The notes: generated by a model not told the origin, from the sequence alone. 53,332 bases of DNA from Thozetella sp. PMI_491 (GCA_021432635.1 MU270040.1:751649-804980); one strand, 5' to 3'. Positions 12,480 to 24,670 are shown, numbered from the stretch's first letter. Translations and numbers: made by a program.

Positions 12480-12693
12480 CGGCCACTCATCGGCATCACA
12501 AATGTTCTCTTCGAATATGATATTCACTGAGGTTTACGGCCGAGAACTCAATATAAGCATGCTATACGGTTGTGGGCACAATTCAAAGAAAACCAAGATA
12601 TGTTTTTCAGAAGAATAAGCCTTGTCATCTCGCGCAGGTTTCGCGATATTAGTCCTGGACAAAGCTTTGTATCCAAGCTAGGAACTAGTAGCC

Positions 12694-15600
12694 CTAAAAT
12701 TCCCATTGCCTGCACCAGTTCTTGATCAACTCCGGCGTGACGGGCTGTGACTTGCGTGCCGTTTCACTGTATCGCTTGGTCCGATTCATGCTCAGCTGCA
12801 CATGCTTCCCTCCGGACTGGGCCGCCGCCAACATTCCTCTGTATGTGTCTAGGAGCTTGACTCCCGGGTTCTTATTCACGTCTTCTGTTGCCGACTGACT
12901 CTGTTCTAGCGCGTCCACCCATTCGGCCATGCTTACTAGTTTGGTAATGCGCGAGCCGTAGAACTCCTTCACGGACGGCGCAAGATCTTTCCAGTGTACC
13001 ATTGCAGGGTTAACACCGTGGAAGTAGCCGCGAATGTCACCAAGCGGTACCGGGGCAGTGATGCCTGATACTTCGAGTACCAGCTTTGCCTCGTCTTCCA
13101 TTGGCAGCCAATCCACAGTCGACATGGGGCCGAAGTTGTCGGGCAGCATGCCCAGGTAAACAGAGCTGGCAACAAGGCTAGGCACCCACTCCTGCCTATT
13201 CCACCAGCCCTTCAGGCTGCGGGGTCCTCCAATTTGGCCCACACGAATAGTCACCGTCGGAACGCCAGAGACCTCGGTGGCCTTCTCCAAGATCAGACTG
13301 CTCACGAGCTTGGATCGACCGTACCCGGTGCCGGGATTCTCGAGATCTGGGATGGACTGCTCGGGCACCGGCTCAGGGTACTTCCAGTTATCCAACGTCC
13401 CGATAGACGAGATGAAGGTGATAGGGACAGACTTCGATGCCAGGACGCTAAAATCGGCCAGGTGACGGACTCCGCGGATGTGCGGCTCGAAGGAGTCGGT
13501 TGAGAGGTTGAAGTTGACTGGCCACTGGTTGTGGATGACGCGGTCCACGGTCCGTAGCAGGTTTTCATAATCCGCTTTGCTAAGGCCTAGGTTTGCCGAT
13601 GACATATCTGCATGCAAGAACTCTGCCTTGGCAAAATCGGTGCTCAGTCCACGATCCATCGAGGCCTGCGCCTGGCGCGATCGCCCGTCTTCGGCGCGGT
13701 TCAGGCAGATGATCTTTTTGACACGAGATGAAGCTGAAGCGAAGTCTAGCAGATACGACCCGAGCGCACCGGTTGTGCCTGTGATCAGGATGACCTGGCC
13801 CTCATCAGCCGGAGACGGCTTGCCAGCGCGCGGGGCCGGCAAGTCGCGCGTGTATTTGTCTAGAAGCGCCTGCATGACTTGCAGCTCGTGGTGTGCCTCT
13901 CCGCCGGTACCGCCGCCTCGTGCGACAGAGTAGATGTACTCTGCGAGCCGGGTCGCTGTGGGGTTACCGTAGATGACGCGTGTTGCCAAGGCGGATGCAT
14001 CCACGTGGACGCCAGCAGCCTCCAGGCCTCCCCGGAGCAAGCGAGATGCGTTGATGACGTGCATGGAGTCGATACCTGCCGCGAAGAAGTCACTGGAAGG
14101 ATCGATCTTGGGCGTGCCTAGCGAGTTGACAAAGAGATTGATGATGGATTTAGTGAGAGCCTCTATCGAGCTAAGGTCAAGCTTGATTACCTCCGTCGAG
14201 GCAACATTTTCCACCTTTTCGTAGTGAGTGTCGATCTCCTGGCTGTATAACTTCACGGTTGACGCCCTTTGGACCGTGCCTTTGCCCGCGCGGTGGAATG
14301 GCTTCTGGGGATGGGCTAGGAGGATAAAGTTGCGACCGATCTGGCCATGGGCGACACTCTCCTTGTTGGCCTTGACAACAAGCGGCCAGACGCTGTCGAC
14401 GAGCTGCTTCGCCTCCTTATCATCCTCGGGCGTGGTGACGGGCTCCAGGATCAACGTGGGCTGAAACCTGTTGTTACCTACGACGAGAGCACCCTTTAGG
14501 CTCGGGTGATCCGCAACAATGCCCTCGATGGTAACGGGATTTAGCTTCTCGCCGTTGGAGAAGACGATGATATCGTCCGCGCGGCCGTGATAGATCCAGT
14601 TTCCAGGCTCGGTTGGGTGCCGCTTGTAGAGATCCTTGGTACGGTACTCTTTCGCGTTTGGGAAGGTATAGAAGAATCCTTGCCATCGAGGCTTGTCCTC
14701 GCGCCGGACAATGACTTGCTCGTAGACACCGTCTTCTGTCTGCTGCCAGTCGGCACCGAGGACCTCGTCATTGATGACAAAATACTGCCAGTTTTCCTTC
14801 TTGTTCTGCCAATAGTACGGATAGGGAAGGAATCTATCGCCAGTCAGTAAAGCACCATGCGATCAATCAGAGAACTTACTCGGTGGACGAGATCAAGTTT
14901 AGCAAGGTGGCTCCGTTCTGGACCAGTCGGTTCCCAGAGTCGGGAGCTAAGTTACCGCCACCGAAGCCGACGAAGGCCAGCTTGGCTAGCAGCTTGGTGC
15001 TCTCCGAGTCTTGGCTCATCTCCTCCAGGATGGCCGGTGGCGCGAACATGGCATCACAACCGCAATGCTTGAGCGACTCGACAATCAAGCCTGACGAAAG
15101 AGGGCGGCTGCCGACACCCAGCACGACGGGAAGGTCCCAGTAAAGCGAATAGATCATGGAGGTCAGAAGCCCCGCAATGTGGAAGAGCGGCATAGCAATG
15201 AACAGCCGAGTCGCTCGTTCAGAGATGGCACGGGTCCAGACCTGGGCCCCTTGGAACTCTGGTAGAAGATGGTATCTGTCCGAGATTGCGACCATGCCCT
15301 GTCTCACGACGACAGGCTTCGGCAAACCGGTACTGCCGCTTGTGTGGAGGATCACGAAAGGATCCCACTCGCCCTGCGCGAACGTCTTCTGGTATGGAAA
15401 GGGAGGTACGGGGTCCGACCCAAACAGCTCGTCCACGCCATTGACCATGATAGCCTGCATCTCTCTTTCCTGCAGCCATGGCTGGACGGTCTCCTGGAAG
15501 CTCGCATCAAAGCACAACACGTTGCACTTGGTCTGGTTGAAGAGGTTCAGTTGGCCTTCCATCGAATTGCGCGGCGATATGAAGAGAGCTACAGCCCCGG

Positions 15601-15967
15601 CTTTGACGGCACCTAGGGCGAATACTTGGTACCGCACATCGTTGGGACCGAGGTAAGCGATCGTCGGGAACTCTCCATCTGCCTGCCTCCCGATAGTGTC
15701 GACGATTCTGTGAGCGACCCGGTTGACGGCACTGGCCAGCTGCGCGAAAGTGATCTTCTTCCAGCCATCCTTGGGGTCAGAGGTGTTAGGAATATAGACC
15801 CATTCCCGGTCCGGCTGTGTGGCCGCACGGTCATCGATTAAGGACACAAGAAGGCGTTGGCCGTATTCGTGGGCTCCACCTTCGGCCGTGTCCGCGTCAT
15901 GGCTACCATGGGCGTTGGCTCCAAAGACCCCTGCGATAGTCTTGTGGATTGCGTTGACGGCCTTCAT
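12694..15967 (-). CDS. NRPS-like adenylate-forming reductase (A-T-R)
   Basis: Two exons, complement(12694..14833, 14880..15967), giving 1075 residues. The 46-base intron starts GTAAGT, has ACTGAC and ends GATAG; splicing restores ISSTEFLPYP, the A-domain substrate-binding loop. Domains in order: adenylation (phosphate-binding LHTSGSTGLPKP near residue 206, STE near 361, YHGRADD near 440), a carrier domain with the phosphopantetheine serine in GIDSMHV near 616, and a thioester-reductase Rossmann domain (LITGTTGALGSY near 714, GYGRSK with catalytic Tyr/Lys near 865). There is no condensation domain. Such enzymes activate a carboxylic acid with ATP, load it on the carrier and reduce it with NADPH to an aldehyde or alcohol. 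The ATG at 15967 is chosen because the codon ten positions upstream is GTG. It probably belongs to secondary metabolism or amino-adipate-like reductase chemistry; the substrate is not predictable here. Confidence 0.93.
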
Positions 15968-17730
15968 TCTGTTGCCTATAGTGTATTTCCGGCCCACTTA
16001 TTATGAAGAATGAGTATGGAGCGGATCTAGCAGCAGGAAATCTCAGCGACCATCACCTTTGCAGCAGATTTAGACCGAAACAAGGGGCAGCTTGGCCTTT
16101 TATTCTTCAAGGTACCGTAAATATGGTTTCAGTTCCTGGCACCTTACTCGGGCATGTTTTTTACACCACTATGTATTGCCCCGCGCCGGTGAGCTGAGGG
16201 GCGCCCCTGCATGCGCTCGTCTACTTTTTCAAGACCTGGTGGAAGGCCCCGAGGTCTCGCCGACCGCCAGAAGGTTGGTAATGAACGTCTGATTCGTCAG
16301 AGGGCAAGGTTAAAAGTGAATGGCTTGTCTGTCTTGCGTGCGACTGGCACCTTTCCCCATGTGGGTGCGGGTGACGGAGACCCTTTGTCTTGGAGCGGAA
16401 CTGAGCGACAAGCTGCACACTAGTGATTCCAAAGCCGGCATAGGCAGGTCATAGGAAGCAAGTCTGACCACGGCTTCTCTGTGAGTCAACAATAGAGCGG
16501 CTGGTAGCTCTATCTAACTGTCCTAAGCCATTTAGTCTCACCGCCTACCTATCAAGCTTTGACCGGGGAAACTTAGTCGCCAAGGCGGTAACCACCGTGT
16601 AACTCGATTCAGATGAAATGTCTTAGATGTGAGCACACCGCCATGAACGCGAACGAGGCCACCCCGCGCCCAAACCCAATAGGAGCTGATCAAGGACGAG
16701 TAAGATGGTGCATTATGCTCTGCGTTATTTAAGATGCACTGAGATTTCCGAACCGCACACTGCTACCCAAAGGGCTCAATAGAAAGTTTGGATAGGTCAA
16801 TTTCCGAAGCCTGACCTAATGCAATGCCCATACGAGATTGATGAACATCTATGTATGCGACTCGTCTAACGCACTCAGGCCAAATACGCATTCCAAAAGC
16901 TCTGTGGCTACAGAACCTTTGCCCAATCGCCGTAAGACAGTATGTGATTGGCTACGGCAATGCGTCGCGGTGTTTCTTCCCGTTGGGGGACGTGCTTGTC
17001 TGGTCACAAGTGGCGTCGAATGGCAGAGCGCGATCTAGTACCCCCAGCGGTGAAAGCTGCGAGCACGATAAGGAATGCCTGAAGCCTGGTTCCTCCACTG
17101 CTATTATAATGGTCCACCAAAGAGTTATCTATACCTTTTTTTTTCTTCTTAATTATTGTTCTTATTTTTTTCCAAAAAAAGAAAGGGTTTGATCAATAAG
17201 CATGTGACTGTAACCATGGGTATGGGAAGCAATCGTGGTTACGAGATCAGTAATCAAGCTCTCTACCTAGGTTGGCCATCGAATCAGCCTCTACGAACGT
17301 TCGCATTCGCACCAAGACGGACAAACTCGGAAGTAATGCGGGCAATTACCTCCGCAAATACAGAGTATTTGTGCCTGAAATGCCGACTAGAAGGTGACGA
17401 CCCTGTGGCACTTACTCATACGCAAGGCCAATATCCTCGACCCTGACTAAGCCTTGTTGCCTTGCAGCGGGACACTTCCCCTGTTTTGTCTGTGCCACCT
17501 ATCGCACCTCGGTGATCTCTTTACGCCGATGCGTTGTTGAATTTGTGACGGACTGGTTTGGATTAGTATGTTGATGCGCATGCTTGAGTCACCTCTCAGT
17601 GGCCGGCTCTATCAAAGTCGATCACTGAATAATATATATCAACACCTTCGGCCTTCACCATAGATCTTGGTTAAGAACCATCTGTGCATTTCATGTATCT
17701 CGTCTTCTCATCTTGGTAAAAACTGACTTC
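15968..17730. other. Long intergenic region between reductase and HD-domain gene
   Basis: About 1.76 kb. It must contain the divergent promoters of the reductase (minus) and the HD-domain gene (plus). Several short frames (for example 16851-17192) have no recognisable protein features. A pyrimidine/T-rich run lies at 17129-17170. No RNA gene or repeat was recognised. Confidence 0.45.
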
Positions 17731-18671
17731 ATGATGAACTTCAACCTCACCTGGCTGGTCTTTCTTTTCGTAACCCTCGGGGTTTCGCATCCGATCGACT
17801 CTGCTGGTTCTTTGGCTCGCGATGTCAATTCGAAGCCAATGCGGAAGATTGCCGGTGTCTCTGTAATCGACACGCCTCTGTATGTGATCTCTTCTTCTTG
17901 ACACCACCTGGAGCTACATACGCGTGGTTGCCGTAAAATGGCCACGGTTCATCTTAACACCTATCTGTTTTCCTTCTGCTAATTGACCATCTAGTGTACG
18001 AGCTGCACAAGACTTCGCCCGTCAGGAGTACAGTGATTTCCTGTATAACCATGTCATGCGCACATGGCTCTTTGGTGCCCTCATATTAAAGCACAACGAC
18101 ACCCTCAGTCAGACCGCCGACTTTGAGGCCCACGCCGTGTCTGCTTTGCTTCATGACCTCGGACTCACTCAGAACCCGCAGTTTGTCACATCGGATAGAC
18201 GTTTCGAGGTAGATGGTGCCTTCGCGGCGAGAGACTTTGTCGCGCATAACCATAACAGTAGTCATTGGGACGACAGGAGGCTCCAGCTCGTGTGGGATGG
18301 GATTGCGCTACATGCAGAGCACACCATCTCGATCTACAAGGAGCCCTCCGTGCAGGTGACAACGAATGGAGTATGGATGGATTTTTTATTCAATCCATTA
18401 GACTTCGGTATCACGTCGGACGAGCATGATCCAGTTGTCAGCGCGTTCCCGCATCTCGATCTCTACAGTGGTTTCAACTCGTCGTTTATCTGGCTCTGCC
18501 AGAATAAACCGTCAGCAACATATGGTGAGCCATGACTCGTACTTGATTGTGGTTTTCGAAAGACTTCTTAACCATTTGCTCTTAGACAACTGGGTAGAAC
18601 CATGGGGTGACCAATTCGTGGCCAATTACACTCCAGTCAACCGGGTTTTCGATGTGATCACAGGACTATGA
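17731..18671 (+). CDS. Secreted HD-domain protein, cyanamide-hydratase-like
   Basis: Three exons, 17731..17879, 17995..18524 and 18586..18671, giving 254 residues. Intron 1 starts GTATGT, has GCTAATTGAC and ends TCTAG; intron 2 starts GTGAGC and ends CTTAG; all phases agree. Residues 1-20 (MMNFNLTWLVFLFVTLGVSH) look like a signal peptide. The core carries the HD phosphohydrolase pattern: NHVMRTWLFG, then LLHDLGL (His-Asp pair), then DGIALHAEH. This spacing is like fungal cyanamide hydratases, which hydrate cyanamide to urea, and related HD hydrolases. Cyanamide hydratase itself is normally intracellular, so a secreted member is unusual and its substrate may differ. It lies between an NRPS-like reductase and a RutA-like oxygenase, suggesting nitrogen-compound chemistry, though that link is only by position. 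Confidence 0.85.
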
Positions 18672-19410
18672 GGTTTAAGGGAGTTGCAAAAGTTTTGGCG
18701 CAGATGTAAAGACAAGGATTAGACTACGATGTGCGTAGCTTGCAGGAAATATCTCCTCTATATAGCAATTAAAGTACCAGGTTTGCTCAAATAATCCTCT
18801 CGTGGACGCAAAACTGTGGCACCGACTACCCAGCAGCATAGGTAACCTACCACGTCAACAGGAAGAACGCAATAAATGAATCGGTCCGTATTAGACGAGC
18901 CATCTAGACTTAAGATGAGTTGCAACGTAAACTGTCCTTCGGTCGGACCCGGTCAACTTCAACCGCAAGGTCGGCCAACCGATTGCCGAGCTCTACCTGT
19001 TGGCTGCACCTCGATCACCAACACGGCCGGGCCATGGCCAAATCAATGTATTCAGCCCTTATCCGACATGCGAGCCGGTACCAACAGACATGACCTCGTA
19101 TTGATTTATAGCATGCCGTCTAATTAACTCTTAGTTGGTGGCAATGCCAAGCGGTTCACTGGCCTTGCCGCCATTTGACGAGAGTTGGCTCAAAATATCT
19201 GGTTGCCCTCTACATCAATTTCCCTTGACAAGATCCCCTTGCCCAAGTAGAAAACTTACTGACTTAGAATTCCGCCCATAAATATCTACCCCGCGCACGT
19301 CAGGATAGGAGGTAGACAGCTACCATCATCGCCCACGTATAAACGAATCACACTCCGGCCGGCTACCACCGCCAAATCAGTTTTCCGCGGATCTCGTCAA
19401 AATATCGCCT
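18672..19410. other. Intergenic, no supported gene
   Basis: About 740 bases with one short unsupported plus-strand frame (18876-19127). The last part probably carries the promoter of the cysteine-rich secreted protein gene. Confidence 0.4.
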
Positions 19411-19737
19411 ATGGCCCGTATCTCGGCTCTCAAGTTTGCAGTCATTTGGTTCGTAACAGCATGTATGATTAACGCGGCACCATCTTCCAGCGGGCTTGCC
19501 GGGAGAAAAGTCTGTAAGAAATCCACATTTTCTTCACCGAAGTCTTCTAAGGACCTTAAATTGATCTCGCCAGTGGATGTTTGCTGCCGAACTGGCAATG
19601 ATTGCCCCAATTCGCCTGACTACCCGAACAAATGCTGTCGGCCGGATAGAGAGAGATGCCAGGATGGATCTCCATCCACCCCAATTGGTTACTGCATCAT
19701 CTCGAATGGTCAAATACCAGGAGAATGTGCCTGGTAA
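19411..19737 (+). CDS. Small secreted cysteine-rich protein
   Basis: A single-exon ORF of 108 residues beginning with ATG. Residues 1-23 (ending MINAAP) form a signal peptide. The mature part of about 85 residues has nine or ten cysteines, including two CC pairs (DVCCRTGNDCP and NKCCRPD), followed by RCQ, YCI and ECA, consistent with a disulfide-bonded extracellular protein. Size, secretion and Cys content match what is loosely called an effector candidate or small secreted cysteine-rich protein, but I see no named family motif. It is flanked by the HD-domain gene and the RutA-like gene. An antisense frame of 99 codons overlaps the 3' part and is taken as a shadow. No function can be assigned. 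Confidence 0.65.
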   Translation: MARISALKFAVIWFVTACMINAAPSSSGLAGRKVCKKSTFSSPKSSKDLKLISPVDVCCRTGNDCPNSPDYPNKCCRPDRERCQDGSPSTPIGYCIISNGQIPGECAW

Positions 19738-19907
19738 ACACTTTGAAAACACATTGAGAGTTTCCAGGGACCCCTCTCTGTAACTGCATGTCAATGGGTC
19801 TGAATCTGGAGGGGTCAGAAGGAGCTGGGACAAAGTGGTTGTTTAGTGGTAAACAACCACTCGAATTATGGGTTCCATTTATTCATACACATTTTCTACC
19901 GCCTGAT

Positions 19908-21117
19908 TCATGAGCTACTTTCTGCATGGGCGCCGTTACTCCCGTTAGTAGCGGTAATATGCTTCCGGCTCTTCATCAATGGTTGAATTTCGTTACCAAA
20001 GACGTCCACGCCCCAGAGGAAGTCGTCAAACGTCAGCATGACGCCCTTCACGCCCTCGACATCGGCGATTTCGTCCAGCATCCGGGCGATACTCTCGTAG
20101 CCGCCAATCAAGGCACCGCCATTCATGTTGACCAGATGGCCGCCGACTACCTTGGAGTCGCCGGTGAGCCTGGACGCAGTCGCATTCGCGTCTTTCTTCT
20201 TGTCCTGAGAGGTCTGGCCACTGACCCACTTGAGGGCCTCGTAGTCGGTTCCTCCCTTGTATAGTTCCCATTTCGCTGCGGCTTCTTCGTCAGTCGGTGC
20301 AGTGATGACCATGATGAGTACCTTAGACATGGATTAGCTCCCAAGCAGATATAAAGTTGAAGAAACAGAAAACCAGGAAAGAACTGGTAGTTACCATGGC
20401 ACCGACGTCTCGCCCCGTCTCCTTGGCAGCTTCTACTAAGCGTAGGTGCGCGTCCTTGAACGCGGTTGGGGTGTTATGTCCTTTGCTAGACGTAAAGTTG
20501 TAGTCGGCCCATTCACTCGCGAACTTGGTCCCCCGGTCGCTCTGTCCTGCCGCAATGATAGGGATCTTTCCGGTGGGTTGGGGGCTGAGCTTGCAGTCAT
20601 CCATGGTGAAGTACTTCCCCTTGAAGTTGGACGAGCCCTTCTCCCAAAGCTCCTTCATGACGCGCACATACTCCTCGGCGTAGTCGTAGCGGTATCCAAA
20701 GTATTCGTTCCCCGGCCAGACCCCCATTTGTGTGTATTCGGCCGATTGCCAGCCCGTCACGATGTTGACGCCAAAGCGGCCGGGGGCGACGCTGTCGATA
20801 GTGACGGCCATGCGAGCGACCAGAGCGGGCGGTAAGGTCAGGATAGCGGTAGAAGCGAAGAGCTTGATCTTGCTAGTCACAGCGGCAAGACCTGACATGA
20901 GCGTAAAGGACTCCAGGTTATGGTCCCAGTGCTCCGTCACACCACCGAAGCCCCGGAGCTTGATCATCGACAAGGCGAAGTCGAAGCCGTGCTTCTCTGC
21001 TCGCAGCGCGATTTCCTTGTTCAGCTGGAACGTCGGCATGTAGCGCGGCGCCGTGGTGCTGATGAGCCAGCCATCGTTTCCGATGGGGAGGAAGATGCCG
21101 ACGGAAAGCTTGGACAT
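19908..21117 (-). CDS. rutA-like: RutA-like FMN-dependent pyrimidine oxygenase
   Basis: Two exons, complement(19908..20321, 20395..21117), giving 378 residues. The donor GTAACT begins at 20394 and the acceptor CTAAG ends at 20322; joining gives [14 protein letters not shown], matching the uninterrupted run of bacterial RutA. Resemblance to bacterial RutA as I know it is extensive: NDGWLIST near residue 14, a [18 protein letters not shown] block near 65, [12 protein letters not shown] near 113, an AGQSD block near 190 and LTFDDFLWG near 330. RutA is a luciferase-like flavin monooxygenase that opens the uracil ring between N3 and C4 using FMNH2 and O2. A separate flavin reductase is needed and is not in the window. 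The presence of this bacterial-type enzyme with a spliceosomal intron suggests old horizontal transfer. It may act on uracil or on another pyrimidine-like compound. Confidence 0.9.
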
Positions 21118-22660
21118 GATTGACGCTGGTTAGAGAAGCAAAAGTTGGAACTTCTTCAAAAGAGAAGGAAGAAACCCAATGGGCAAGTTTGACAGGTAGC
21201 AAGTAGCTCAAGGAATTCTTGTCATTGTCTGCTCGGGCGAAGTTAGAGGATGAGGGGCCATCCTCAGAGCTCGGGGTATGCGGGGCATTGATAAGACAGC
21301 TACCAGGACCGCGACCGTGGATGACCAAGCTCCTATCCAAGGATTATCAGCTTGATTCTACAGGGCGGGGGCAGTGTGTGGCGGTTGAGAGCTCGATAAG
21401 ATCGACGTCGCAACCCGTCGGCATTCACCGGCATCCCCGATAGCGCTAGGCCTACCTAAACCGGATCCGGGAGCCGACTTGGGGGGGAAGTGGCCGGTGG
21501 TCGCCGGTGGTGCGGGGAAGCTTGATCGGGAGACGCGTCCCGAAATATGGTCTGATAGGCTCCAGCCCCACTGGATGAGGTTTAGTTAAATAGCATACTA
21601 CAGTACAACAGCCACTAATTATGCGTTACCAGCGCCGAGTGCCTCTTGAATTGGTCTCTAAACACCATGCGGCCATTTCTATATTTTCGTCCCGTCATCC
21701 AGACGCCGCGCATAATACAAACCGAAGCTGACGAGAACCCGAGGAGATGTAGGTTGGCTCGCCTTACAGGCCGCACGGATATGGTTCCGCATAAACAGAC
21801 CATGCCCTAGAGGCGTAATTCTACATTTAAGCACCATAGTTGAGGTGATCTAGGAATACGAAGAACAGGAACGAAGACTAGTTCGATAAGGCCAGTCAGC
21901 GTTTGGACAAGCACATCACGACACGTCTGTACACGCTGTCGGTGAAGCCTTGCCAACCGTAGACAGAAACGGCATTTTGAACTTTCATGGTGTCTGGACT
22001 GAAAAGCCATCTGAGTTTATGTCTCACAGTAGCTACACCATCTCGCAGTAGCTGCCCCAACGGATTTAACACGCATTGGCGCTGAAGTTGGGGCGAAGAG
22101 TGCATATGCGTGGTCCAAACAGCCAAAACGTATGGTCCAACAGAGATGCGTGTCGCAGTACAAGCGAGAAGCGCGCTACGATCCATAGGGGTCTATCATA
22201 CTTTGTATGGTTAGAAAGGTTCCAGAGAAACTTGACGTCGAAACCCCTCTATTCAACAAGTTTAGTTTCTGTTACACGTCTTAACCAGAGGACTTTGATA
22301 AGCACGTCCACACATATATGTCTCGAAGATGGCTGCGAATCGTTCATTTCTATTGGCCATCATCCCTAGCTCCCGATAAATCACCATTCAGACTCTGGTG
22401 AATTGCAACAGAGCACTAGCCTCTCTATACAGCACAAGTAGCTAGTCAACTCATGGAAACGACTGCCCGGGGAATATAGATGGCTGGCATGTAAGATAAC
22501 TCGTGATAATATCCCAAGTGTACAACTGTCCCATGTCCAAAAGATCGGACGAAGTGAATTATTTATTGAGGTCAACCTCTCCGGATTCTGACTATCGTTG
22601 GTCCAATCAGGGTTGTATACAAGCGAGGAACGGCGCCTCCCTCCTTGCATATTCCACATC
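21118..22660. other. Intergenic, contains a tandem CCGGTGG motif
   Basis: About 1.5 kb with only short overlapping frames on both strands and no recognisable domain. The part next to 21117 is the likely promoter of the RutA-like gene. A tandem CCGGTGG at 21494-21500 and 21504-21510 lies about 380 bases upstream of its start. Confidence 0.45.
21494..21510. promoter_or_regulatory. Tandem CCGGTGG motif upstream of the RutA-like gene
   Basis: Two copies of CCGGTGG spaced ten bases apart, within GC-rich DNA. CGG triplets are the usual half-sites of Zn2Cys6 regulators. The same heptamer occurs at 24409 in the promoter shared by the amidohydrolase and the Zn2Cys6 gene. Function is inferred only from position and recurrence. 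Confidence 0.3.
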
Positions 22661-24056
22661 TTAATCCACAGAGCTGCTGTTGACGCCTAGATGCTCTGCC
22701 CCTGCGACAAAAACCATAGCAATTTTCTGAGTATTTGAAATGTTAGCCAGCGGATCGGCATCCAACAGAACCAAGTCCGCCCGCATTCCCGGGGAAATCA
22801 CTCCGCGATCATGTAGTCGATGCATTCTAGCCGTGAGGCTTGTCGCAGCTCGCAGTGCCTCTGCTGGCGACAGACCAGCTTCGACTAGATTCTCAAGCTC
22901 CCAATGCAGCGTCAGTCCAAACGGGACTGAGAAGTTCGCTGCAGGCGTCGAGAACGTGCCCACGGCATCCGTACCTGCTAGCACCGGAATGCCCGCCTGG
23001 TGAAGGCGAGAAACATTCTCGACGACCGCCTCGTATGACTCATCTAATCCCATCTAGAGTTAGCAAATACATTCAGTTACATCCCGGAAGCCCGCTGCTT
23101 GATGCAGTCGGTTATGATCATCCATTTGCGATAGTTTCAGCTCAGAATTACGTACTTGTGGGAACGTAGCCTCGCAAGAGGAGTATGATGGCAGGGTCGG
23201 CGAAGGCGAGCTTGAAAATATTCATTGTAGGCGTGACAAACTGACGGTTCGCACAGATGGTCTCTAGTGCGGCGTCGGTGAGGATTCCGTCGTCGGGAAT
23301 ATGCTGAATGCCGTTCGTCAATGACGGTATCGCTTGGTCATAGGCATCTATCGAGCTAGCGTGTGTCATGGCTTGATAGCCAAGCTTCTGGACCTCGGCC
23401 ACAAGCGCGGTCTGCATTTCCAGAGATGGGCCGTTCTGCTCCGCACAGATCTTGTAGTAATCCGATCCGTTATTGAACGCATTCTCGATTAGCGCAGTGG
23501 CGTTGGCCCCGGGGTAGACCAGTTGATCGTCCGGGACGTTAAATAGCCTTGCATGGAGACTTCCGGGACCCGTAGCGCCGTATCCCGCAGAGAAGACCGA
23601 GGCGAGCCCGGCGCCAGCGTCTGTGTCTGGATAGTCGCGCATGAAGTTGCACAGGGTATAATTTCGGCATGCCATGACCATCGCTGTCGTCACACCATAT
23701 CCCGTGATGTCCTCGAGGCCCGCGACGTCTTGCACATGGACATGGGCGTCGATAAGGCCGGGGATCGCGATACGGTTCTTCGCGTCAATGACGCGCACGT
23801 CGCTTCCGCAGGTGGCTTCGAAAGGTTCGCTGATGAGCCCATCCTTGATGTACAGGGAGGTCGGCCAGCCGATAGTTTCGCCGTCGAAAACGCGGACATG
23901 ATGGAGAACTGTCCGGCTCTGGGGTGGGCTAGGTGGGGTACGCCGTGTTAGTTGGGCTGGACGATAGGCCTGGTCACCGTTTGGTCCGCTGTGGTCGAGG
24001 CAGGCCCACGCAGTCGGTAGCACTGTCAGGACGGAAGAAAAGGGACGCCACTTCAT
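22661..24056 (-). CDS. Secreted metal-dependent amidohydrolase
   Basis: Two exons, complement(22661..23043, 23156..24056), giving 427 residues. The donor GTACGT begins at 23155; the acceptor ATTAG ends at 23044 just after a TGCTAAC branch site, restoring VPTNESYEAVVENV. Residues 1-18 are a signal peptide. The amidohydrolase metal centre is complete: DAHVH at 103-107, a Lys in YYKIC near 200 that could be carbamylated, His in MTHASS and in IQHIPDDG, and Asp in AGTDAV. Such enzymes hydrolyse amide or cyclic-amide bonds (imidazolonepropionase/prolidase-like subfamily). Secretion suggests scavenging or processing of an extracellular nitrogen compound. It is transcribed divergently from a Zn2Cys6 regulator. 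The substrate is not predictable; the class assignment is firm. Confidence 0.9.
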
Positions 24057-24670
24057 ACTGCAATATTAAAGTTGCTTTTTTCGCTGTAAATACAGAGAAT
24101 CAAGAACGAGTGCGGACTCTTTTTGATCGTGTCTTCCATGTTACCTTTATACCAACGTATGTGATGGACATTGTCGTATTGCCCCAAGGGCCAAGAAAAT
24201 AAGAGACGACTTAGAAGGTTGCAACGGATAGTCGGGCTTCAAAAACCCCGAAAATCGTACACTAGTCTCAACAGGTCGAAGCGATATTATATATTATGCC
24301 CGCCTAGCTTTAGTCTTAGGCCAAGTCTATACCCCATAACCAGGCCGGACGTAGAGACCTTGCACGTCGATCTATGGTCTACTGACTACAGCACAAATAG
24401 CCGAATTGCCGGTGGTGGGAGTAGGCCCCACCCCAATCTACTGATCCAATGTCTTGGCTCGTACACTAAGCCTAACCGGTCAACGTGCAGGATGCTAAGC
24501 CACACCGGCATCACCGCGAGGCAATATCGCCGCTTTCCTCTAAACTGCGGACGGCTTCAGTATTCTTTTGTCTGCCCTTGTGGAAAGAGGCGAGAATCCA
24601 TCGCGAGCTCTGTGTATGGCCAATCTCAAACCCACAGTCCGGTTGACCTAACATCCGGACTGTCTAGCAA
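24057..24670. other. Divergent promoter between amidohydrolase and Zn2Cys6 gene
   Basis: A 614-base region shared by the minus-strand amidohydrolase and the plus-strand regulator. It contains several CGG/CCG triplets, including CCGGTGG at 24409-24415. No ORF is supported; the plus-strand frame at 24171 runs into the regulator region but in a different frame from its first exon. Confidence 0.5.
24409..24415. promoter_or_regulatory. CCGGTGG motif in the divergent promoter
   Basis: The same heptamer as the tandem copies upstream of the RutA-like gene. It lies about 350 bases from the amidohydrolase start and 255 bases from the regulator start. It is a candidate site for the neighbouring Zn2Cys6 protein, from position only. 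Confidence 0.3.
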
